DNA of 64,000 nt from NCBI RefSeq assembly GCF_002855495.1, contig NZ_PKRO01000006.1:1-64000 (forward strand), written 5' to 3'. The translations under genes and the position numbers were made by a program. Positions 38,504 through 47,868 of the stretch are shown here, in pieces. The first letter of the stretch is position 1; every line of letters starts with the position of its first letter. The notes below the pieces were generated by a model that ran no database searches, had not been told where the DNA came from, and saw nothing but the letters and a program-made list of their open reading frames with translations. The DNA comes from Porphyrobacter sp. TH134. Lineage in GTDB: Bacteria; Pseudomonadota; Alphaproteobacteria; Sphingomonadales; Sphingomonadaceae.

Positions 38504-39625
38504 ATGACTTCGGGGACAAACGACACAAGCGCGCCGCAAGGCACTGGCTACACCTATGCCGATGCGGGCGTTTCGATCGCGGCAGGCAATGCGCTGGTGC
38601 GCGCCATCGCCCCGCTGGCGAAGGCCACCGCGCGGCCCGGCGCGACGAGCGAGCTGGGGGGCTTCGGCGGGTTTTTCGACCCCAAGGCCGCCGGTTACAC
38701 CGACCCGCTGCTGGTCGCCGCCAATGATGGTGTGGGCACCAAACTGAAGCTGGCGATCGAACATGACCGGCACGACACGGTCGGCATCGATCTGGTCGCC
38801 ATGTGCGTCAACGATCTGATCGTGCAAGGCGCAGAGCCTTTGTTCTTCCTCGATTATTTCGCCACGGGCAAGCTGGAGAACGGCGTTGCGGAGCGGGTGA
38901 TCGCGGGGATTGCCGAGGGCTGCAAGATGGCTGGCTGCGCGCTGATCGGCGGCGAGACGGCGGAAATGCCGGGGATGTATGCCGCCGGCGATTATGACCT
39001 TGCCGGCTTCTGCGTCGGCGCGGTGGAGCGCGGCGAGCAGCTGACGGGTGACAAGGTGGCTCCCGGTGACGTGCTGCTGGGGCTGGCATCATCCGGCGTC
39101 CATTCCAACGGCTATTCGCTGGTGCGCAGGCTGGCGGCGGACAGGGGCTGGAAAATGAACCGCCCTGCCCTGTTCGATCAGGAACAACTGCTGATCGACG
39201 CGCTGATCGCGCCGACACGCATCTATGTGGCGAGCCTGCTGCCATTGATCCGCGAAGGGCAGATCAATGCGCTCGCCCACATCACCGGCGGCGGCTTGCT
39301 TGAAAATATCCCGCGCATCCTGCCGGACGGCGCGCACGCCCATGTCGATGCCGACCTGTGGCCGCAGCCGCGCCTGATGGCCTTCCTTCAGGCACAGGGC
39401 CACATCGAGCCTGAGGAAATGGCGCGCACCTTCAATTGCGGTATCGGCATGGTGCTGGCCGTGAGCGCGGCGAATGTCGCCGAAGTGACCGCCAAGCTGG
39501 AAGCCGCGGGCGAGACCGTGTGCACCGTCGGCCGGATCGAAGCGGGCGAGAAGGGCTGCACCGTGCGTGGCAGCGTGGAGACATGGGCGGCGAAGGCCGA
39601 TTGGAGCGCGGTGCATCTCGCTTAA
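38504..39625 (+). CDS. purM: Phosphoribosylformylglycinamidine cyclo-ligase
   Basis: This 373-residue enzyme forms aminoimidazole ribonucleotide in purine synthesis. The conserved [65 protein letters not shown] and [13 protein letters not shown] segments are present. The ATG at 38504 follows GGGGTTGGGC; an ATG 12 bases earlier is an alternative. It is the first gene of purM-purN, with a repeat element between them. Confidence 0.96.
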   Translation: MTSGTNDTSAPQGTGYTYADAGVSIAAGNALVRAIAPLAKATARPGATSELGGFGGFFDPKAAGYTDPLLVAANDGVGTKLKLAIEHDRHDTVGIDLVAMCVNDLIVQGAEPLFFLDYFATGKLENGVAERVIAGIAEGCKMAGCALIGGETAEMPGMYAAGDYDLAGFCVGAVERGEQLTGDKVAPGDVLLGLASSGVHSNGYSLVRRLAADRGWKMNRPALFDQEQLLIDALIAPTRIYVASLLPLIREGQINALAHITGGGLLENIPRILPDGAHAHVDADLWPQPRLMAFLQAQGHIEPEEMARTFNCGIGMVLAVSAANVAEVTAKLEAAGETVCTVGRIEAGEKGCTVRGSVETWAAKADWSAVHLA

Positions 39626-39631
39626 ACTTAT

Positions 39632-39722
39632 CGTCACCCTGAACTTGTTTCAGGGTCCATCGTGCCGCAACCACAGCGGTGACTTGGGGAGGAATGGATG
39701 CTGAAACGAGTTCAGCATGACG
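39632..39722. repeat. 91-bp palindromic repeat, copy 2, between purM and purN
   Basis: This copy begins 7 bp after the purM stop and is the same length as the copy in cysS. It has the hairpins CCTGAACTTGTTTCAGG and TGCTGAAACGAGTTCAGCA, and ends TGACG. The ATG start of purN (39717-39719) is element positions 86-88, so the repeat provides the translation start. A GGGGAGG in its variable centre is 24 bases from that ATG, too far for a normal ribosome site. Confidence 0.9.
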
Positions 39723-40682
39723 GATAAGGCCAAAATTGCCGTCCTGATCTCAGGCGCAGGCACCAATATGGCCGCGCTGGTCTATGCCAGCCGGATTGGC
39801 GACTGCCCCTATGAGGTCGTGCTGGTTGCCAGCAATGATCCTGCCGCCGCAGGGCTGGCGCTGGCCGCAGCCGAGGGCATCGCCACCTTCGCCCTGCCCC
39901 ACAAGGGTCTCACCCGCGAGGCGCATGACGCTGCGATGGAAGCCGCTGTGATCGCGGCGGGCGCCGATACGATTGTGCTGGCAGGCTATATGCGCATCCT
40001 GTCCGATGGCTTTGCAGCCCGCTGGGCGGGCCGGATGCTCAATATCCACCCCTCACTGCTGCCCAAGTACAAGGGGCTTGATACCCACGCCCGCGCCATC
40101 GCGGCGGGGGACAGCCACGGCGGGGCCAGCGTGCACCTGGTGACACCCGAACTCGACGCGGGCGAAGTGCTGGCGCAGGTGCGGGTGCCGATCGTAACGG
40201 GCGACACAGCGGAAAGCCTCGCCGAACGGGTCAAGCTTGCCGAACACCAGCTCTACCCGCGGGCGGTGGCTGACTACGTGTCGCGCTGGCGCGATCCGGT
40301 CTGGCTGCTGGCGCGGCTGCGCGCCGCGGCGCTGTCCCTGCCGGAAACCTGCGAACAGGACAGCTTCGGATCGACCGGCTTCCGGGTCGGCACGGGCAAA
40401 TCGGGCAAATATTTCGCCTATTTTGCCGACCGCCCCCACGGGCATGACCGCATCGCGCTGCTGGCGAAAACCAGCGGGATGGACGAACTGCATGCTCTGG
40501 TTGAGGATCAGCCCGGCACCTATTTCAAACCCGCCTTCTACGGGGCGAGCGGCTGGGTGGGGATCATTCTTGACCGGCCCGATCTGGACTGGGGCGATGT
40601 CGAAGCGTGGCTCCAGCGCAGTTGGCGTAGTGTTGCACCGGCGCGGCTGACGCGGCTGCTGGATATTGCGGATACATTCTGA
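39717..40682 (+). CDS. purN: Phosphoribosylglycinamide formyltransferase fused to an MmcQ/YjbR-like domain
   Basis: This 321-residue protein has two parts. Residues 1-195 are PurN, which formylates glycinamide ribonucleotide, with Asn109, His111 (NIHPSLLP) and Asp147 (PELDAGEV) as catalytic residues. Residues about 200-321 are a MmcQ/YjbR-like domain (SLPETCEQDSFGSTGFRV ... GWVGIILDRPDLDWGDVEAWLQRSWRSVAP) of unknown role; standard PurN ends near residue 210. The fusion is continuous with no stop. The start codon lies in a repeat element. Its stop overlaps the sulfotransferase ATG by one base. Confidence 0.9.
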   Translation: MTDKAKIAVLISGAGTNMAALVYASRIGDCPYEVVLVASNDPAAAGLALAAAEGIATFALPHKGLTREAHDAAMEAAVIAAGADTIVLAGYMRILSDGFAARWAGRMLNIHPSLLPKYKGLDTHARAIAAGDSHGGASVHLVTPELDAGEVLAQVRVPIVTGDTAESLAERVKLAEHQLYPRAVADYVSRWRDPVWLLARLRAAALSLPETCEQDSFGSTGFRVGTGKSGKYFAYFADRPHGHDRIALLAKTSGMDELHALVEDQPGTYFKPAFYGASGWVGIILDRPDLDWGDVEAWLQRSWRSVAPARLTRLLDIADTF

Positions 40683-41887
40683 TGGCGCTGGCCCGCGAAC
40701 ACCTGCTTGCACGCGGGCCGCTGGCCAGCCGCGCCAATGCCTTGCTTGGCAAGGCCTGGGCCAAGGGCTGGCTCCCCCCGCCCGTTCTCGATCCGCAAGC
40801 GCTGTGGGCGCAGGCGGCCAAGCCCTACGGCGCGCGGGCCGAGGCGGCAGAGCATGGTGGGCGCTCGGAGGAAGATGTTGCTGATTTTCGGGAGCGGCTG
40901 GTGCGGCTCGTTGCAGCCGTCCATACCGAGGCCGATCTCAACCCGCTGGGCCGGGCGATGGCCTGGGGGCAGTTGTCGCGGGTGGTGAAAAACCGGCTCG
41001 CCTTCGGCGCGCTGTGGCTGGAACGGCCCGAACTGCTGGACACCCGCCTTGCGCCGCCGATCATCGTTGTCGGCCATATGCGCAGCGGCACCACCCGCGT
41101 CCACACCCTGCTGGCCGCCGATCCGGCGCATTCGCACACCCGCTATTGCGATGCCTATCACCCCGTCCCCGCGCCCCTCGGCATGAACCGCGTCAGGGCG
41201 GCGCTGGAACTGGCGATGCTGGGCCGGCTCAATCCGTGGATGCAATCGATCCACCCGATGACCGCTGGCGGGGTCGAAGAGGAACTGGCGTGGATCAGCG
41301 CCGCCTTGCACCACTCGATTTACGAATCGCAGTGGCACATCCCCAGCTTCAGCGCGTGGAGCGAGGCGCGCGGGCCTGCCCCCGTTTACCGCGAGATGCT
41401 GCGCATCCTGAAGACCGATGCCGCCACCCGGGGCATTGCGGGCAAGCCGCGCGTGCTGAAAGTCCCTGCCTTTGCCGAGGATCTGGATACCTTGCTCGGC
41501 CTGCTGCCCACCGCGCGGCTGGTCATCGCGCAGCGCGAAGCTGATGCCGTGCTGCGCAGCGCGGTGAGCCTTGCGGCCAACCAGATGGCCATGCAGTCCG
41601 ACAGCTGCCGCCTTGATGCCATCGAAGCGCGCTGGCGCCACAAGATCGCCCTGCGCGAGACACGCATGGCCGCCGCCCTTGCACGATGGCAGGGGCCGAC
41701 CGCGCGGCTCGCCTTTGCGGAGATCAACGATGATTGGGAGGGCGCGATCGCACGCTGCTATGCCGATCTCGGTCTGGCACTGACGCCGGACGCGCTGACG
41801 GCCATGCGGCGGGTGATGGCGGACAGCGCCAATGGCCACCACCATGCCCATGCCGCGCAACTGGCGCACTTCGCCGCTGCCAGATAG
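40682..41887 (+). CDS. Sulfotransferase family protein
   Basis: This 401-residue protein carries the PAPS-binding P-loop variant IIVVGHMRSGTTRVHTLLAAD (about residues 110-130) and the later KVPAFAEDLDTLLGLLPTARLVIAQRE, where the 3'-phosphate-binding Arg/Ser would lie. Such bacterial enzymes transfer sulfate to lipids, peptides or glycans; the acceptor is unknown. It is translationally coupled to purN, an unexpected neighbour for purine synthesis. Confidence 0.85.
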   Translation: MALAREHLLARGPLASRANALLGKAWAKGWLPPPVLDPQALWAQAAKPYGARAEAAEHGGRSEEDVADFRERLVRLVAAVHTEADLNPLGRAMAWGQLSRVVKNRLAFGALWLERPELLDTRLAPPIIVVGHMRSGTTRVHTLLAADPAHSHTRYCDAYHPVPAPLGMNRVRAALELAMLGRLNPWMQSIHPMTAGGVEEELAWISAALHHSIYESQWHIPSFSAWSEARGPAPVYREMLRILKTDAATRGIAGKPRVLKVPAFAEDLDTLLGLLPTARLVIAQREADAVLRSAVSLAANQMAMQSDSCRLDAIEARWRHKIALRETRMAAALARWQGPTARLAFAEINDDWEGAIARCYADLGLALTPDALTAMRRVMADSANGHHHAHAAQLAHFAAAR

Positions 41888-41917
41888 CAAAAGGGCCGCC
41901 CCTTGCGGGACGGCCCT
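41888..41917 (-). terminator. Terminator of ndk (convergent gene ends)
   Basis: AGGGCCGCCCC (41892-41902) pairs with GGGACGGCCCT (41907-41917) with one mismatch around a 4-base loop. Read on the minus strand it is followed by TTTT, so it ends the ndk transcript. It lies directly after the sulfotransferase stop. Confidence 0.8.
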
Positions 41918-41941
41918 CTGCAATCCATCGGCTGCGAAAAA

Positions 41942-42364
41942 TCAGCCGACGATTTCTTCGTCGCTGAAGAAGAACGCGATTTCGATCGCGGCGTTTTCTT
42001 CCGAATCCGAACCGTGGACGGTGTTCTCACCGATCGACAGGGCCAGTTCCTTGCGGATCGTGCCCGGTGCCGCATCCGCCGGGTTGGTCGCGCCCATGAT
42101 ATCGCGGTTGCGGGTCACTGCGTCTTCGCCTTCGAGCACCTGCACGACCACCGGCTCGCTCATCATGAAGTCGACCAGCTCGCCGAAGAACGGACGCTCA
42201 CGGTGCACGCCGTAGAAGCCTTCGGCCTGTTCGCGGGTCATGTGGATGCGCTTCGACGCGACGACGCGCAGGCCGGCGTCTTCCAGCATCTTGGTGACCG
42301 CGCCGGTCAGGTTGCGGCGGGTGGCATCGGGCTTGATGATCGAAAAGGTGCGGGTAACCGCCAT
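41942..42364 (-). CDS. ndk: Nucleoside diphosphate kinase
   Basis: This 140-residue enzyme equalises nucleoside triphosphate pools. [35 protein letters not shown] and the active-site [21 protein letters not shown] (His phospho-acceptor followed by GSDS) are intact. Confidence 0.97.
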   Translation of the reverse strand: MAVTRTFSIIKPDATRRNLTGAVTKMLEDAGLRVVASKRIHMTREQAEGFYGVHRERPFFGELVDFMMSEPVVVQVLEGEDAVTRNRDIMGATNPADAAPGTIRKELALSIGENTVHGSDSEENAAIEIAFFFSDEEIVG

Positions 42365-42472
42365 GAGTATGCTCCTGCAAACGTCTTTTTATGGGTGAGG
42401 GGTATTGGCCGCGCCCGTAGATGGTGCGCTGCAAAATGGCAAGCACCGGCGCACAGCGGGAATGGCGCAGGC

Positions 42473-42979
42473 CTATCCGCCGGTCATGGTGTTGATGATG
42501 ATCTGCCCGGTGACAGGCGTGCCCGTGGTGGCGGTGACGGACAGGCTCGCCCCGTCGCGGGCCCGTTTGCCGCCCACCAGCACGCTGCCATTGGCGGCAA
42601 GTTCAAGCTGGATCGCAAAGCCCGCCGCCTCGGCCTCGGCGCGGTAATGGGCGATGACGGCTTCTGCCGGGGCAGCGGTTTCAAAGGTTATCAGGATGCC
42701 CTGCCCGTCCGGCCGGGTGACGAGCGAATTGCTGACCACGCGCGATCCGGGAAACAGGCTGAACCCGGCTGGCAGGCTGACCGGCACGCGCGCGCCCGAT
42801 CGCAAGGTCGCCTCGCCCGTCTCGCGCCTGATAGTCATGCGGATTTCGCCGGTGGCCGGATCAATGGTGTATTGGGCGCCCTCGTCATCGGCGGCGGTGC
42901 CTGCTTCCGGGCTGTCAGCGCCGCAGGCCGCCAGCATCAAAGCCGCGCTGCCAGCCAGAATCATCGCGATTGTGCGCAT
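42473..42979 (-). CDS. Hypothetical lipoprotein
   Basis: This 168-residue protein has a lipoprotein signal ending LMLAAC (Cys19), followed by a low-complexity acidic stretch. The body contains TIDPATGEIRMTIRRETGEATLRSG and VSLPAGFSLFPGSRVVSNS. The middle part (APAEAVIAHYRAEAEAAGFAIQLEL) resembles short domains that read and modify proteins in the periplasm, but I cannot name a family. It lies between ndk and holC on the same strand. Confidence 0.78.
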   Translation of the reverse strand: MRTIAMILAGSAALMLAACGADSPEAGTAADDEGAQYTIDPATGEIRMTIRRETGEATLRSGARVPVSLPAGFSLFPGSRVVSNSLVTRPDGQGILITFETAAPAEAVIAHYRAEAEAAGFAIQLELAANGSVLVGGKRARDGASLSVTATTGTPVTGQIIINTMTGG

Positions 42980-43036
42980 GAGCCCCCGTTCCCCACGGAT
43001 CAGATCATCCGCAATTGCGCCCTTCGCTGCAAGGCC

Positions 43037-43471
43037 TCAGCCCTTCTTGACCCAGCGCCCGTCCTCTTGCGCGAAATAGGCGCGAGTCACATCCTCGCGC
43101 CCGTCATGCGCGCGCCATGCGACGCGGGCTGCGGGGGCGGCGTCGGGGGGGAACAGCAGGAAGACGCGGGCAAAGCCGGTGGTTTCGCGGAAGGTGCCAT
43201 CAGCAAGGATCAGATGGCTTGCGCCGTTGGCGGCGGCAGGCTCTGCACCCAGCAGGATCGGCTGGCGTTCTGCGCCGGGCGCGCCGGCCTCGCCATTGGC
43301 AAGGAAGCTCTCCGGCCCGGCCTGCCACAGGCTGCGCGAAATGGCAGCGCGCTGATCGGGATTGGCGGCAACCACCAGCACCCGCTCACCCTCCCCCAGC
43401 GCGCGCTTGGCGATGAGTGCCACGACCTTGTCGATGGGATCGTCTGTGACCTGCCAGAAATCGAGCTTCAC
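43037..43471 (-). CDS. holC: DNA polymerase III subunit chi
   Basis: This 144-residue protein (start GTG at 43471, preceded by GAAAGG) matches HolC, which bridges the clamp loader to single-strand binding protein. [34 protein letters not shown] and the SFLANGEAG ... PILLG segments are typical. Downstream linkage to pepA is conserved in proteobacteria. A 4-base overlap with the DUF2256 gene suggests coupling. Confidence 0.9.
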   Translation of the reverse strand: MKLDFWQVTDDPIDKVVALIAKRALGEGERVLVVAANPDQRAAISRSLWQAGPESFLANGEAGAPGAERQPILLGAEPAAANGASHLILADGTFRETTGFARVFLLFPPDAAPAARVAWRAHDGREDVTRAYFAQEDGRWVKKG

Positions 43472-43620
43472 GGGGCGGCACCTTTCGAGCGCCGGCACCG
43501 ATCCGAACAATACTTCACATTGTCCCAATCACGCTCCCACTTCTTGCGCCACGTGAAGGGTAGCCCGCAGGCGAGGCAGGTTTTGGTCGGCAGCTCCGAT
43601 TTCTTGCGCATCTTGGGCAT
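43468..43620 (-). CDS. DUF2256 family protein
   Basis: This 50-residue protein has two CxxC-type motifs ([10 protein letters not shown] and YCSDRCRR) around [17 protein letters not shown], the defining pattern of DUF2256, and probably binds zinc. It is short and highly basic. It sits between pepA and holC and overlaps holC by four bases. Function unknown. Confidence 0.9.
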   Translation of the reverse strand: MPKMRKKSELPTKTCLACGLPFTWRKKWERDWDNVKYCSDRCRRSKGAAP

Positions 43621-43738
43621 TATGTGCCGGCGGGCGCTTCCGCCCCCTTGCCTTCCTTGCTCACCCGACCTGAAGGTCGCGTCGCTGCGGGCGCGCAGTC
43701 GCGCTTGCGGGCCTGCGGCCCGATTTGCGCCGCCCTGA

Positions 43739-45199
43739 TCAACCTTCCGCCACGTCGCGCACGAACTGGTCGAGCAGGCGCACACCATATCCGGTCGCGC
43801 CCTTGTCCCAGGTATGGCCGGGCTTGTTCGACCAGACCATGCCCGCAATGTCCAAGTGCGCCCAGGGGGTGCCGTTCTTGATGAAACGCTGGAGGAACTG
43901 CGCGGCGGTGATCGACCCGGCCTCACGCGGGCCGACGTTCTTCATGTCGGCAATCGGCGAATCGATCATCTTGTCATAATTCGCGCCCAGCGGCATGCGC
44001 CACAGCTTGTCGCCGGTGGCCGCGCCCGCGGCAATAAGCTGATCGGCCAGCGTATCGTCATTGGCGAACATCCCGCCATATTCATGCCCCAGGCTTACGA
44101 TCATCGCGCCCGTCAGCGTGGCAAGGTCGACGATCCGGGCCGCATCATACTGTTCCTGCGCCCAGTGCAGCGCATCGCACAGCACCAGCCGGCCCTCGGC
44201 ATCGGTGTTGAGCACTTCGACCGTCTGCCCGCTCATGGTGGTGACAACATCGCCGGGGCGCTGCGCCTTGCCGTCGGGCATGTTTTCAACCAAGCCCATC
44301 ACCGCAATGACATTGGCCTTGGCCTTGCGGGTGACGATGGCGAGCATCGCGCCGGCCACCGCGCCAGCCCCGCCCATGTCCCACTTCATGTCCTCCATCC
44401 CCGGCGGCGGCTTCAGCGAGATGCCGCCGGTATCGAAGGTCACGCCCTTGCCGACGAACACGGTCGGCTTGTCGCCCGCCGTCCCGCCGTTCCAGCGGAT
44501 CGCCAAAAGCTTTGATTCGCGTTCAGACCCCAGCCCGACGCCGACCAGCGCGCCCATGCCGAGAGCCGTCATCTCGTCTTCGCCCAGCACCGTGATTTCC
44601 GCGCCGGTGCCCGCAAAGGCTTCCTCGCAGGCGGTAACGAAGGTGGCGGGGTAGATGATGTTGGCCGGTTCCGTCACCAACGTGCGGGTGAACTCGACGC
44701 CCTTGGCCAGGGCCGCCTCACGCGCCCATGCGGCATCGGTGCCTTCAGGCGCGCCGATGACGTGAACGGTAGTGAGCGAGGGGCGCTTGTCGGCCGCCAG
44801 GCGCGTGCGATACTTGTCATGCCGCCAGCCGCGCAGCCGCAGGCCGAGCAGCACCGCCGCCGCATCATCCGCCGACAATCCGGCATGGCCCAGATCGACC
44901 ACCATCGCGGTCTCGCCCGATACCAGATACTTGGCCGTCAGCGCCGCACCTGCGCGTTCGAGGTTGGCGCGGCGATCAGCCGCATCCGCCTCGCCCGCTC
45001 CGGCCAGCGCAATCCGCTTGACCGCGCCGCTGAGGCTCGCGAACCCTTCAAACACCTGCGCCGCACGCCCGGAAAAGCGCGAAGCGCCCGCGCCTTCAAT
45101 CAGCGCCGCATCAAGCCCGGACAGAATCGCACCCTGATTGACCACCCGGGCATGCAGGCGGACATCGGCAGGAGCAGCGGCGGTAAGATGGATTTGCAT
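43739..45199 (-). CDS. pepA: Leucyl aminopeptidase
   Basis: This 486-residue M17 metalloaminopeptidase has the metal-binding [15 protein letters not shown] and the signature [14 protein letters not shown], with an N-terminal macro-like domain. It trims N-terminal residues from peptides. The start was set at 45199 ([16 protein letters not shown]), because the upstream frame adds an unrelated stretch. It is the first gene of the pepA-DUF2256-holC unit and is divergent from lptD. Confidence 0.95.
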   Translation of the reverse strand: MQIHLTAAAPADVRLHARVVNQGAILSGLDAALIEGAGASRFSGRAAQVFEGFASLSGAVKRIALAGAGEADAADRRANLERAGAALTAKYLVSGETAMVVDLGHAGLSADDAAAVLLGLRLRGWRHDKYRTRLAADKRPSLTTVHVIGAPEGTDAAWAREAALAKGVEFTRTLVTEPANIIYPATFVTACEEAFAGTGAEITVLGEDEMTALGMGALVGVGLGSERESKLLAIRWNGGTAGDKPTVFVGKGVTFDTGGISLKPPPGMEDMKWDMGGAGAVAGAMLAIVTRKAKANVIAVMGLVENMPDGKAQRPGDVVTTMSGQTVEVLNTDAEGRLVLCDALHWAQEQYDAARIVDLATLTGAMIVSLGHEYGGMFANDDTLADQLIAAGAATGDKLWRMPLGANYDKMIDSPIADMKNVGPREAGSITAAQFLQRFIKNGTPWAHLDIAGMVWSNKPGHTWDKGATGYGVRLLDQFVRDVAEG

Positions 45200-45321
45200 G
45201 GGTACTCCGAAGAAGCGTGAAGCCGGGCGTGCGGCCATAGTGTCCAGCACGTGCGACGAGCCGCGCACGAGGCGCGCAAACGCGATTGCGATTAGGCCGC
45301 AGCGGTGCAATAGGCAAGGCC

Positions 45322-47628
45322 ATGTCGGGAGGCCTGCCTAACGGATCGCGCACGAGCGCGTGCCATGCCCTGCGCTTCCCGGCGCGGGGTGCTGCGCCGC
45401 GTCTGGCGCTGGCGCTGCTGGTGCTCGGCACCGCCGCACCCCTCGCCGCACAAGACCCTGCCACCCCGCCCTCAGCCGAAACGCCCCCTGTCGCGGGTCC
45501 CTCTGCCGAAACGGCCTCCCAGCCCCGCCAGATCGATTTCGAAGCCAGCGAACTGGCCTATGATGATGGCACCCAGATCGTCTCGGCGCGCGGCAATGTC
45601 ATCCTGCGCTCCGAAGACCGCTCGGTGCGCGCCGACGAAGTCACCTGGGACCGCACCACGGGCAAGATCATCGCCACCGGCAATATCCGGCTGGTCGACG
45701 AAGCGGGCAACCAGTTGTTCACCGATCAGGTCGAATTGACCGAGGCCTTCGATACCGGCGCCATGAGCGAATTGCTCATTGCCCTGCGTGCAGGCGGGCG
45801 GCTGGCCGCACGTTCGGCCGAGCGCGGCGCCGATGGCACAGCGGTACTGACCAATGCCGCCTACACCGCCTGCCCGGTGGTCGATGCCGATGGCTGCGCC
45901 GCCGATCCCAGCTGGCGCATCACGGCCAAGCGGGTCATCTACAACCAGAAGGACAGCACAATCAGTTTTTCCGGCGCCATGCTGGAACTGTTCGGCGCGC
46001 GCATTTTGCCGCTGCCGGGGCTTGGCCTGCGCACCGATGGCAAGGGCACGTCGGGCTTTCTGGTCCCTGATGTCCGCATCACGCAGGTCAACGGGCTGGA
46101 ACTCAGCGGCGAATATTACTGGCGCATTGGCGATAACCGCGATCTGACGCTGGGGGCCTATGTCTTTTCCAACGTCGCCCCGATGGCCAGCGCCAAGTGG
46201 CAGCACCTGACCGAAAAAGGCGCCTACCAGATCACCGGCTACGCCACGGCCAGCGACCGCCTGACCGACTTTACCGGCGCGGAAAGCTTCCAGCGCGACC
46301 CGCGCGGCTATCTTGATGCCAATGGCCGGTTCCAGTTTTCTTCCGACTGGAGCTTCACCGGATCGGTCCGCCTCGCCAGCGACCGCACCTTCCTGCGCCG
46401 CTATGATCTCAGCCGCGATGACCGGCTGCGCTCGACCGTCAATCTCGAACGCATCACCGATCTGTCCTATCTGTCGATTGCCGGCTGGGCGACGCAGACC
46501 CTGCGCCTCAATGCCGATCAGGGGCAGGTGCCCTTGGCGCTACCGGCGATCGATTACCGCCAGAAACTGGCGAACCCGATCTTGGGCGGCAACCTGATGT
46601 TCCAGGCCAACTCCCTCGCCTTGCTGCGCAAGGACGGGCAGGACACCCAGCGCGCCTTTGCCGGAGCGCAGTGGGATCTGAAGCGGCTGACGGGCATGGG
46701 CCAGCTTGTCACGCTGACCGCCCTTGTGCGCGGCGATGTGTACAACACCAATAATGTGCTGGCGACCGCCACCCCCAGCTACCGCGGCACCGAAGGCTGG
46801 ACCACCCGCGGCATCGCCACTGCCGCCCTGGACATCGAATGGCCGTTCGTGGGCGAGGCCTTCGGCGGCACGCAGGTGTTCAAGCCCCGCCTGCAAGTGG
46901 TCGCCAGCCCCAAGATCAAGAATCTCGCCGTCCCCAATGAAGACGCGCGGGCGATTGATCTGGAAGATTCCAACCTGTTCGCGCTCAACCGCTTCGCCGG
47001 CTATGACCGCGTCGAAGATGGCAGCCGTGTCACCTGGGGCGTGGACTGGGAATTGCAGCGCCCCGGCTGGCGGGTCAAATCGACCGTGGGCCAGTCATTC
47101 CGGCTGGACGCCCCCGACCCCGGCCTGTTCCCGCAAGGCACGGGCCTGTCCGAAAGCGTGACCGATTTTGTCGGCCGCACCGAGGTGCGGTTCCGCAACC
47201 TTGTCAGCTTCACGCACCGCTTCCGGCTGGATAAGGACAATTTCGCGGTCCGCCGCAACGAAATCGATGCCACCATCGGGTCGCGCCGCACCTATCTGGA
47301 AGTCGGCTACCTCAGGCTCGATCGCAATATCGCCGCCGTGGAAGACCTGCGCGACCGCGAAGAACTGCGCGCCGCCGCGCGGCTTGCCATCGGGCGCAAG
47401 TGGTCGATGTTCGGCTCGGGCGTGTTCAACCTGACGGATCCGGATGAAGACCCGGTGTTCCAGCCCGACGGCTTCCAGCCGATCCGAACCCGGCTGGGCG
47501 TGGCCTATGCCGATGATTGTATCGAATTTGGCGCAACATGGCGGCGCGATTTCATCGACGCGGGCGATGCGCGGCGCGGCAATGCCTTTCAGCTGTTCTT
47601 TGCGGTGCGCAATCTTGGGTTCCGCTGA
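45322..47628 (+). CDS. lptD: LPS-assembly outer-membrane protein LptD
   Basis: This 768-residue outer-membrane protein inserts lipopolysaccharide into the outer leaflet. A signal peptide (about residues 20-40) is followed by the periplasmic OstA domain (RQIDFEASELAYDDGTQIVSARGNVILRSEDRSVRADEV) and a C-terminal beta-barrel ending FFAVRNLGFR. The start is uncertain: an in-frame TTG at 45286 is the alternative. It heads lptD-surA-pdxA-rsmA, the same order as in E. coli. Confidence 0.93.
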   Translation: MSGGLPNGSRTSACHALRFPARGAAPRLALALLVLGTAAPLAAQDPATPPSAETPPVAGPSAETASQPRQIDFEASELAYDDGTQIVSARGNVILRSEDRSVRADEVTWDRTTGKIIATGNIRLVDEAGNQLFTDQVELTEAFDTGAMSELLIALRAGGRLAARSAERGADGTAVLTNAAYTACPVVDADGCAADPSWRITAKRVIYNQKDSTISFSGAMLELFGARILPLPGLGLRTDGKGTSGFLVPDVRITQVNGLELSGEYYWRIGDNRDLTLGAYVFSNVAPMASAKWQHLTEKGAYQITGYATASDRLTDFTGAESFQRDPRGYLDANGRFQFSSDWSFTGSVRLASDRTFLRRYDLSRDDRLRSTVNLERITDLSYLSIAGWATQTLRLNADQGQVPLALPAIDYRQKLANPILGGNLMFQANSLALLRKDGQDTQRAFAGAQWDLKRLTGMGQLVTLTALVRGDVYNTNNVLATATPSYRGTEGWTTRGIATAALDIEWPFVGEAFGGTQVFKPRLQVVASPKIKNLAVPNEDARAIDLEDSNLFALNRFAGYDRVEDGSRVTWGVDWELQRPGWRVKSTVGQSFRLDAPDPGLFPQGTGLSESVTDFVGRTEVRFRNLVSFTHRFRLDKDNFAVRRNEIDATIGSRRTYLEVGYLRLDRNIAAVEDLRDREELRAAARLAIGRKWSMFGSGVFNLTDPDEDPVFQPDGFQPIRTRLGVAYADDCIEFGATWRRDFIDAGDARRGNAFQLFFAVRNLGFR

Positions 47629-47817
47629 TGCGGGCCGCCGCGCAGATTAGCCCCGGCTGTTAACGCGGTGCGATTGGCAGGGCGGCCAAATGGCGTTAAA
47701 GGGCACGCGGATTTGGGGCATGGCGCGCCGCGGGCAAAGAAGCAGGACTCAGCTTGCGTTCAGCCAGCAGGCGGCATCGGAGCACCTGGCGTGAGGGGTC
47801 GCGCATGGATTGGGCCT

Positions 47818-47845
47818 GCGCTGTGATATTGCCCAGCGCTGTGAT
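47818..47845. repeat. Short direct repeat upstream of surA
   Basis: GCGCTGTGAT occurs at 47818-47827 and again at 47836-47845, 18 bp apart and 24 bp before the surA start. The spacing of nearly two helical turns could suit a regulator binding site, but no regulator is known for it. The rest of the 240-bp lptD-surA gap shows no gene. Confidence 0.4.
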
Positions 47846-47868
47846 TTTACAATGACGGGATTGACCGA

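Noticed and set aside
41903..43738. Long rightward frame (611 codons) over ndk, lipoprotein, holC and DUF2256
   Set aside because: It runs antisense through four recognised genes and has no conserved product.
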